Below, one piece after another: positions 55,851-64,000 of a stretch of DNA of 64,000 nt. Positions within the stretch are counted from its first letter, which is position 1, and each line of letters starts with the position of its first letter. The translations under genes and the position numbers were made by a program. The stretch lies in the NCBI GenBank assembly GCA_003427395.1, contig BFEA01000006.1:3236854-3300853 (forward strand), read 5' to 3'. Under the pieces are notes generated by a model. That model saw only the letters and a list, made by a program, of their open reading frames with translations, ran no database searches and was not told where the DNA came from. This DNA comes from Chara braunii. Its lineage: Eukaryota; Streptophyta; Charophyceae; Charales; Characeae.

Positions 55851-57089
55851 TGGAGCTCATAGTGACGATTTGCAACCCCAAGCCAATCAAGGGAGCTAGC
55901 AGCAGCAGACGTGCGATCCCGACCCAATCATCAGGGCATGCAACTTCGGTCCAGCCAGCGAAGCTGTATGGCATTGATTTCGCCAGGAATAATCCTCTGC
56001 AACGGGCGCGGGCCCCCGATTCAACTAGCGAAGCGAACAGTTGTGATCTCGCTACCCCAATCCGGCAGGTGGAGGTCGCAGTAGCCGGCGCGTAGTCCAG
56101 ATTCAACTCGCGGAGATCATAGCGGTGATTGCGCAATTCCGACCCGACCAGTGTAGCTAGCAGCAGCTAACGCACGACTTCGGCTTAACCAGCGAATCTC
56201 GCAGCCGTGGGCACGCAGCTCTGATCCAAGTAGTGAAGCTCACAGCAACCAGCGCACAAATCCAGCCCAACTAGCAGAGTTCGCGGCAGTAGGGGCGCGA
56301 GGCTGATCAGGAGCGCGTGCGCGCGAGGCGCAGGACTGGTGCGGGTGCATGTAGGTGCGCGCAATGCCGATGAAGCGTATAGTGGGTATGGGCGCACATG
56401 TGCGCGCCACAGTCAGCATGTTCGAGTCTGGGCGCGCATGACAACAGCGAGTTCGGCTCTGGGCTCACAGCAGGGTGTGCAGCATGTCCTGATCTGAAAG
56501 CGCAGCAAGTCCAAATCTAGGCACACGACAAATCTGAACCTAGGCGCCCGCTGTGACTGCAAGTTTCAACCTGGGTGCGCGCTACAACATCAAGTTTGAG
56601 CCTGGGCGCGCTGTGACAGTAGGCTTGAGGTCAGGCACGCGCTGATACGAGTGCATAGGTCTAAAAGAATATGCGCAGATAGGGGCACGCAGATCAATAA
56701 AAGGCGCACACAAATTTAAGGACGGCGCGAGCAGAGGGAGTAGGCGCACACAAGTTTGAAAGGGTGTGCGCACAAATTTAAATGGAGTGCACATAAGAAC
56801 TCGGATCACTGCATCCACCCAGACCAGCCCACCTTCCTCCCTTGCCTCTCCTTTGGCTTGCCTCTTCCTCAGAATTCTCTCTTCTTGCTTGCTCCCTTGT
56901 CGTAGCTCTAGTCCTGGCGCTCCGCGTGCTCCTCTACCAGCACTCGCACGCTCGAGCTGGCACGCTGCAGCGCCATAGCTCATGCAGCACGAAACGCAGT
57001 CCTTCCCAGCACGTGCACCAGCCTCTCTTATATAGTGGAGGCTGGTGCAGTCGGCCAGTCCCACTGCTTGAGCTGGTGCAAGTCGCAGG

Positions 57090-57358
57090 CAACCGGATAG
57101 TCAGTCCGACGCTAAAAATAGTGTGGGACTGTGCTAATTTTAGCATGGGCCTGGGACAGGCCAGTCCCAAGTAGTCGAACAGTCAGTCCCATGCTAAAAA
57201 TAGCATAGGACTGTACTAATTTGAGCGCGGCACTGGGACAGGCCCAGTCCCCAGCAGTGCCGTCACTCTGAACGTGATCTCAAGTGACCGGGCGTTCATT
57301 TGGTGTTTTTTTTGTGAGCGGCCGTTCACTGTGAATGGGCAGACCATGGAAGACTGGT

Positions 57359-57391
<33 letters not shown>

Positions 57392-58190
57392 GGTTGGGGG
57401 GGGGGGGGGGGGGGTTTTCCCTTTTCTCCTGGCCCCCATCCCCCACAGTGTGATGATATTGAAAAAAAAAAAAAAAAACGAAATAACCTACAAAATAACA
57501 AACGAAAGTGCTTATTTTGGCTGTTTTTTTTTAACGTGAAATTTTTTGTTGAAAAAATTATGGGGGTTTACCCTCCGATGACCCCCACCCTCCTAAAAAA
57601 AAAAGCACCCCCCCCCAGCCAAAAAAAAAAAAAAAAACGATCCCGCTCTCTGTGAACTCCATGAACTCCCATGTCGTGAACTCCGTGAACTCCATGACCG
57701 GTTTTCGTCCACAGACCCTGTGAATGGTGAACGGGGTACGACATTGGTTCCGAGTAGTCGAACTGTCAGTCCCATGCCAAAAATAGCATGGGACTGTGCT
57801 AATTTTAGCACGGGACTGGGACAGGCCCAGTCCCGAGTACTCGAACAGTCGGTCCCATGCTAAAATAGCGTGGGACTGGGGCAGGCCGAGTCCCAATTAG
57901 TCGAACAGTTAGTCCCACGCTAAAAATGTTGTGGGATTATGCAAATTTTAGCACGGGATTGGGCAGGCCCAATTCCAAGTAGTCGAACAGTCAGTCCCAT
58001 GCTAAAATAGTGTGGGATTGTGCTAATTTTAGCACTGGATCGGGACAGGCTCAGTCCCAAGTAGTCGAACAGTCCGTCCCACGCTAAAATTAGCATGGGA
58101 TTGTGCTAATTTTAACACGGGATTGGGACAGACCCGATTTTGAGAAAGGAAGAGTCGGTCCCACGTTTAAAATAGCATGCGACCCCTTTT
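57090..58190 (+). repeat. Minisatellite of palindromic units, about 80-90 bp
   Basis: Around eight units, each containing CAGTCCCATGCTAAAAATAG followed by its complement GCATGGGACTG, then TGCTAATTTTAGCACGGGAC. Each unit can form two hairpins. The array is interrupted at 57,265-57,745 by sequence with long T, G, A and C runs. Confidence 0.82.
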
Positions 58191-58540
58191 AATTAGGGCT
58201 CAATTATTTATTTATGTGGCCGTTTGGGGCTGTTCCTTTTCCGACCAAGTTATGCATTCGTGTCAGTCCGGTCCCAACCGGTCAAACTCAATTATCGCAT
58301 TAGCCCTTGGTCCATTTCAAGTGCTGTTTGGGTCGAGCCCCACTAATTCGTCCCTTGCGGTCGTGATAGTCCAGTCCAAAGGGAATGATCACGCCGCCGT
58401 CCTTTCTGTGGCCTCGGCCCTGGGGAATTAACCGACGCGTTAGGGCCCGGTTGACTATGACCCCGGGCAGCCATTGGCACAAATTTGACACGGCACAAAG
58501 GCTGACCTCGTCGAGTCAACTTCCATTGACAACACGTAGC

Positions 58541-61500
58541 TATATTAGCCGCAAAGCGCTGAAGAAGTTAAAGCTTGGCCTAAAAGTCCAAAAGCTAGAA
58601 AAACCGACAACCGTATGATGCGAATCGAGGATTACGTCGAGGGAGGCAGATGGGAAGGTAGGGAGAGTTTTCCATTCCTTGACTCTCCTCGATGAAGATG
58701 ATCTCTCGTTTGATATGGTGTTAGGAATGGATTGGGGAGAGGGAGTTGGAGCCACACTGCACTTGCAAGAACACGAGTGTTGGCTTCCTAGTCCTTCAGG
58801 TGGCGTCAAGAAGGCTCGCCTGTTCCATGTATTAGGAGTAGATAACTCCTTAGCACATTGTCGTCTCAGTGCTCCTGCGTTCGCATGATTAGCTAAGGAG
58901 CAGCAGCTGGAAAATCACGTCATTGTGGCCTATGTTAGGCCAGTTACCGAGCCTAAGAAAGAGGAAGCAACCAACCCCATTATTGCCCAGTTGCTAGAAG
59001 AGTATGCAAATTTGTCGGAGAGTCGGAGACTCCTTCAGGAGTAGTCCCGTAGTCCCGCGTCCAATCCAGCATTGCATTGAGATAGAGCCTGGCAGTAATA
59101 CCCCCAAAGGAGAAGTCTATAAAATGTTGCGTAAAGAGTTAGAGGAGTTGTGCAAGCAGTTAGACGAACTCCTTGAGAAGGGTAGGATTAGGCCTAGTTC
59201 GTGTCCATTTGGAGCACCTGTTCTATTTGTTCCCAAGAAAGAGGGAGAGTTAAGAATGTGCATTGACTACAGAGGTTTGAACGTTGTTGCAGTCATGAAT
59301 GCAGAACCACTACCCCGAATAGATGATCTGCTAGATCAGGTGCAAGGCTGCAAGTGTTTTACAAAGATAAACTTAAAATTAGGGTACCATCAGATTGAAG
59401 TCCACCCTTATGATCAGTATAAGACTGCATTCCATACTAGATATGGGCATTACGAGTTGATAGTGATGCCTTTTGGACTAACTAATGCACCAAACAATTT
59501 TCAACGTTGTATAAACAATTTATTTAGGTCGTGGTTAGACAGGTTTGTAGTAGTTTATTTAGATGATATCCTAATTTTGAGTAAGACCCTCCAAGAGCAT
59601 GAGGCTCATCTGAGGCACATCTTGGAGAAGTTGCGCGAGGCGAGGCAAACTTCAAGATCAACGAGAAGAAGTGTGAACGGGCCAAGACCGAAATCCTGTA
59701 CTTTGGCCATATCTTAGATGGAGATGGCATAGAACCTGAGGACAGCAAGATCGCAAGGATTAGGGACTTCGTACGCTCACAAAAGTATAATCGTTCTTAG
59801 GATTGGCCAACTATTACAAAAAGTTCGTTAGAAACTTCTCTGCTATCGCTGCTCCCCTTCGCAGACTGCTAAATAAAAAAGCAATTTAGAAGTGGGACCA
59901 AGTAAAGAAGTCAAAGTGGGCCTTGGTAGATCATCCAGTCCTCAAGGTAGCCGAGTACGACATTGGTGTTGTGTTACAGCAAGATGATGGGAATGGGTAC
60001 AGACCCATAGAGTTCATGTCTGCTAGGTTACCTGCAGAAAAGGTAGCAGCCTCAACTTAGGAGAAAGAACTTTACGCTCTCAGGCAAGCATTAGATCACT
60101 GGAGACACTACTTAGACCACAAGACACTCAAGTGGCTGAAAACACAAAGCAAGATGACACCTAAGCTTACTAGGCGGGATGCAGAGATAAATCATTTTGA
60201 CTTTGAGCTCAAACCCATTAAAGGAAAGTACAACGTGGTAGCAAATGATCTTAGTAGAGCTGACTACTTTGGAACAATCGTTCACTATCTAGATCTAGGA
60301 TCCGACCTGCAACAAAGGGTTAAAGATGCGTACACCCAGTGACCTTCTAAAGAGAGCAAGGGAGGCGCCATATAGTGAACCTAACTATCGTACCACGAAT
60401 GGGCTACTATTTGAGAAGACAGACATTGTAGACAGACTATGCATCCCCAACGATGAAGAGATCCGGAGTTTGATCTTAGGGGAATGCCACGATTCATAAG
60501 GGCAACTTCGGCTGGCGAAAGACCTTGGCCAAACTGACCCGTGCCTTTTTTCTTCCCCTACACCTGGCCTAGCATGAAAGTTGATTGCTTAAAGTACGTC
60601 CATAGTTGCAAAGTATGCCAGCGCAACAAAACTACGACGCAAACTCCGTTGGGTCTTCTCAAACCTTTGCCTATTCCTTCTGGACTGGAGAGTTTGTGTC
60701 CATCGATTTATGAATGTCGGGGTCAGGGCCAGGCATGACAAGAGCCAAGTTATGTTCATAGTAGATTTCTTTAGCGAATATGCAGTTTTTGTTCCCTTGC
60801 CTTCTGAGGCACGCACAAAGTTAGCTATAGAAAAGTTTTTCGATTCCTGCGTAAGTGAACATGGTATTCCGTTGTCCATAGTTAGCGATAGGGATACATG
60901 GTTTACTAGTCAGCATTGGCAGGAGCTTATGCAAGTCTGTGGCTCAAAGTTGTTGATGTCATTTGGGCGTCATCCAGAGACTAACCATCAGACTGAACAG
61001 ATGAATAAGATCCTGCAGCAGATACTCGGGATGTATATTGTACCAGATCAGATTAATTGGGATGAGATGCTTCCTAAAGTCGCTAGCGCCTACAGTAACA
61101 TTGTTCATCTAGCTACTTGTCAGACTCCTAACGAACTTCACAAGTCCTTTAGACCACGGAGGCCGTTTGAAGGACTAAACCGTGACCAAATGCAAGCGCT
61201 TGCACCCGGAACTAGAGAGAGAGTTCGCATTACAGCGTGAAAAGGAAATTGCGAGAGTGACCGACAATCTGAGGAACGCTCAACACGAAGTGATAGAACA
61301 AGCTAACAAGCATTGTCGGCCATCACAACTCCAAGTTGGTGATTTAGTCTGGGTCACGTCGAATGAGTTCGCCCCGGAAGAAAACATCTCACAAAAGTTG
61401 TTACCCGCCTGTTCTAGAAGTGAAAGGTCGAGAGGACGGACTTTCCTTCACAGTAGAAATTTCACCACACCTCCGCACATACCTAGTCTTCCATGCATCC

Positions 61501-61779
61501 AAGTTACTACCTTGTATCACCAGTCAGCAGTTTCCGTCGTGTCAATCGATGATTCCGTCGGATATGGATGGTGCATATGATATAGACCTCATTGTGGAAG
61601 AGGATGTGTTTAGGACAGGAGGAAGAGGTCGTCCGCAGAAACGGTGTGAGGTTAGGTTCGCTTACCAGGAACTTGAGGACGGCCGATGGTTCACAAGAAC
61701 CGAACTTTTAGAGACCGCTTTGGACATAGTCCACGCCTACGATAGGGCAAGAAAGGGTAGAGGTCCTGCCTTGCACTGA
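58541..61779 (+). pseudogene. pol of element E: protease end, RT, RNase H, integrase, chromodomain-like tail
   Basis: The protease resumes (YISRKALKKLKLG, then FDMVLGMDWGEG at about 58,707). RT (59,080-59,700) has GAPVLFVPKKEGELRMCIDY, YELIVMPFGLTNAPNNFQ and an intact VVYLDDILIL. A frameshift at about 59,645 and a deletion remove part of the connection and RNase H start. RNase H remains as YDIGVVLQQDDG and EKELYALRQALDHW. Integrase (60,4xx-61,240) has CKVCQRN and the catalytic Asp-Asp-Glu in FIVDFFSEY, SDRDTWF and HPETNHQTEQMN. The tail (61,363-61,779) has GGRGRPQKRCEV and RWFTRTELLETA. Confidence 0.88.
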
Positions 61780-61806
61780 AGTATTCCCGAAGGACCTCGA
61801 ATTTAG

Positions 61807-61817
61807 GCCGGCGGGAG
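61807..61817 (+). other. Polypurine-like tract of element E
   Basis: GCCGGCGGGAG directly precedes the 3' LTR. Confidence 0.5.
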
Positions 61818-62753
61818 TGAAACAATTTTCACCTACAGTGGTGACAGATGCAGAACCCAGGACTTGATCCCTAGACCTGCCCCTCACCCGTGTATAGTAC
61901 CGTTGACCTTGTGTGTTTGAACCCGCGACCTGATCCCTGAAAGTCGTATGGTCGACTGTTGTATATAGTGTGGTCGCAGGGGTTTCACCCGTAGACTTTA
62001 GTTTTAGTTGTCGTAGGGTTAGCGCAGGTTGTAGCTGCTGTAGTTTCGAAAGGTCAAGTCTAGAGCCTTCTAGACTAGTCTCACTGGCTCTTTGTGGGTC
62101 TTAGGAGTCAGTCCGCGGCTGAGTCAACGAGGGACAGTCCTAGCACAGTCAGCAAAGGGCAGTCCCAGTCCTACCTAGTCCAGTCAGTGGTAAACCCAGT
62201 CCCAGGGTGCACTTTCTCTACTCAGCAAGTACCGTGTGGGACTGCGTACATCCCGGACCCAGGGTGTAAGGGCAGACCAACGACGATCTGAAGTATACAT
62301 AAAGAGGCAGAGTCAAGTCACTCATTCATTCTGCCTATGGGCCGTGCGGAAGCGCTGTCGGAGTGTCTGGTGGTCTGCAGGTGCCCGAGGAAGAAGAGGG
62401 CTAAGAGGAGGAAGACGCGGCCATAGCCGCAAGCTAGCATAGGAGGGAGACGGCAGCCATAGCTGCCATGTAGGATAGGGTAGGGAGTGTGTGTGTGCAG
62501 AGTGTGTGAGTGTGTGGGACATTCAGGGTGATCCTAGTGTGTGTGTGTGTGCGAATAAGTTGCTGGTGGATACTGTTGATCGGGTGGGAATCATCGTCTG
62601 GCGCTTTGCGCCATAGCCAATCAAGACAAGTTTGAATCCGAGCTGTGTTCTGGCCACACTTTATCTCTGAGCTTGTGTGGGCGCCGAGCACCAAGTTTGT
62701 TCGTCATCTGTTTGCATGCACGCTGAAGCGAGTTGAGACAAGTCTGATTGCAG
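61818..62753 (+). repeat. 3' LTR of element E
   Basis: It starts TGAAACAATTTTCACC and ends TTGCA. It aligns with 45,379-46,745 but carries a single copy of the duplicated segment. Followed by GATC, matching the 5' flank. Confidence 0.87.
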
Positions 62754-63208
62754 ATCTATTTGGGACATCATGGCACACTCATATCTTGTCTTGCACCTTT
62801 CCGTATTCCCTCGTCTTGTTGGCTGCGCTACGCTCGGGGAGCACAATCATCATGATCCGTCAGGTCTCACCTGCCAAGGAAGTTCACTTCATTGTTGGTT
62901 TTCTCTGGCTTTGTCATGTGCATGAGGATAGGGATTCTTGGCTTTTGCAGACTAAGCTCAGGCACAAGAATTGTGTTCTTCGAAAGAAAAAGGAGGGTTT
63001 TACGATTTTCCCAATTTTCACTTAAAAAAAAAAAAAAACTAGGAATAGGGACAGCAAGGCAGCATTGGATCCTGCCTGAGCTCTGTGTATCTCCATGTCA
63101 TTGTTGAAAATTGTGCTGAAAGGGGGCTTGGTTTATGTTGGGGACCCGCTATTGGTATGTATGTGGCCATACCAGTCGTGGCGTTGTTGTTGGTGATAGA
63201 GTGACATT
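62754..63208. other. Flank of element E, nothing recognised
   Basis: Unique sequence with a poly-A run near 63,024. No gene or repeat supported. Confidence 0.4.
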
Positions 63209-63919
63209 GGGTTTCCTACCTTTTCAGGGTGGTAGGTGATGGAGAGGTGGAGGATGTTGATGGTAGTTGACAAATGGAGGATATTGAGGGTAGGTGAGGG
63301 AGAGATGGGGAGGATATGGAGGGGAGCTGGATGAGGTTTACGAAATGGGTGAAGGATGGAGGATGGAGGGGAATGCAATGCTGATCTGTATTGTGGATGA
63401 GGCTCAGCCGAAGAATTTCAGAGTAAATCGAACCCTCTGTGTTGCCTGCTGGCCCTCTGCCCCAAACCCCACCACCCCCTTTTCCCTGCACACTTCTTTC
63501 CTCGACCGTCATCCCCAGTTTTCTGGCATTCTCCAGGCCATCCCATCTCTGGGTTTCCTACCTTTTCAGGGTGGTAGGTGATGGAGAGGTGGAGGATGTG
63601 GGGGCCAGGAGAGGTGGAGGATGTTGATGGTAGTTGACAAATGGAGGATATTGAGGGTGGGTGAGGGAGAGATGGGGAGGATATGAAGGGGACCTGGAGG
63701 AGGTTTACGAAATGGATGAAGGATGGAGGATGGAGGGGAATGCAATGGTGATCCGTATTGTGGACGAGGCTCAGCAGAAGAATTTCAGAGTAAATCGAAC
63801 CCTCTCTGGTGCCTGCTGGTCCTGTGCCCCAAACCCCACCACCCCCTTTTTCCCTGCACACTTCTTTCCTCAACCGTCATCCCCAGTTTTCTGGCATTCT
63901 CCAGGTCATCCCATCTCTG
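63209..63919 (+). repeat. Two-copy tandem repeat, about 342 and 369 bp
   Basis: GGGTTTCCTACCTTTTCAGG at 63,209 and 63,551 begins two similar units. The second has a small internal insertion near 63,598. Open frames run through both on each strand but look like repeat peptides. Confidence 0.85.
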
Positions 63920-64000
63920 CCTCTATTCCCTCCCTTGTCATGATTCCAATGTCCGACGACTCCCGCCGACTGTTTATGCGATAGGGTTGCAGCCAGCCAA

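Larger units (their letters stand above)
50879..58540. mobile_element. 7.66-kb insertion inside the element E protease
   Basis: The ends are defined by the protease reading frame on both sides. The content is several minisatellites, a hammerhead repeat on the minus strand (53,858-54,369) and low-complexity DNA. I find no LTRs, TIRs or convincing target duplication (left flank TTGTCG, right flank CGTAGC). On the minus strand at about 52,010-52,340 a peptide-like stretch (DYILCRESYWRDIWLHVVFP) could be a captured gene fragment, but I do not recognise it. The class of the insert is unknown. Confidence 0.7.
45379..62753 (+). mobile_element. Ty3-type element 'E', 17.4 kb, with a large nested insertion
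   Basis: LTRs 45,379-46,745 and 61,818-62,753 start TGGAAC/TGAAAC and end TGCA. Between them are a primer-binding site, long leader, gag, and a protease split by 50,879-58,540, then RT, RNase H, integrase and a chromodomain-like tail. GATC lies on both sides (45,375-45,378 and 62,754-62,757), a possible 4-bp target duplication. Without the nested insertion the element would be about 9.7 kb. gag and pol contain stops and frameshifts, though RT keeps YLDD. Confidence 0.85.

Overview
This 64 kb window looks like repeat-rich nuclear DNA of a green plant-lineage alga. A charophyte such as Chara is the best guess. The clue is a cluster of organelle-derived fragments at 29,990-32,236 that includes plastid tufA and chlL. 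Land plants lack tufA in their plastids and flowering plants also lack chlL. Plastid ndhD and the 3' exon of trnI-GAU lie in the same cluster, next to mitochondrial rpl16, nad7, nad9 and atp6. The species is an inference; the gene identities come from recognisable protein or tRNA motifs. The window also has a 394-bp assembly gap (40,686-41,079) and a library-adapter chimera (12,886-12,923), so it is a draft assembly.

Layout. 788-10,724: a decayed non-LTR retrotransposon (LINE) with ORF1, a second long ORF, and an endonuclease/reverse transcriptase/zinc-finger ORF broken by stops and frameshifts. 10,784-19,543: a full-length but defective Ty3-type LTR element ('B'). 19,933-25,944: a second Ty3 element ('C') that has lost its RT and carries two TTAA-flanked MITEs. 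Its second LTR is followed by another primer-binding site and leader (to 26,710), which then joins the truncated pol of an unrelated Ty3 element ('D', about 26,780-28,776). 29,990-32,236: the organelle mosaic. 32,300-45,378: mostly low-complexity, apparently non-mobile DNA, with two plausible exons of an unrecognised host gene, many GA/GT microsatellites, and a hammerhead-ribozyme repeat (43,859-44,632). 45,379-62,753: a 17.4-kb Ty3 element ('E') whose protease region is split by a 7.66-kb insertion of minisatellites containing a second hammerhead repeat. 62,754-64,000: flanking DNA with a two-copy tandem repeat.

The most notable system is the hammerhead repeat. Three type III hammerhead domains lie in about 340-bp direct repeats arranged like the retrozymes of flowering plants. 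Two, on opposite strands and 10 kb apart, are identical over at least 70 nt and keep every catalytic-core nucleotide. The third has lost the core through C-to-T type changes at CpG sites.

Most protein-coding potential in the window belongs to dead mobile elements. The Ty3 copies share the order gag, protease, RT, RNase H, integrase and a C-terminal chromodomain-like tail. Primer-binding sites resemble an initiator-Met-tRNA type, and two elements carry 4-bp target duplications. I see no complete intact host gene, tRNA gene, rRNA gene or CRISPR array.
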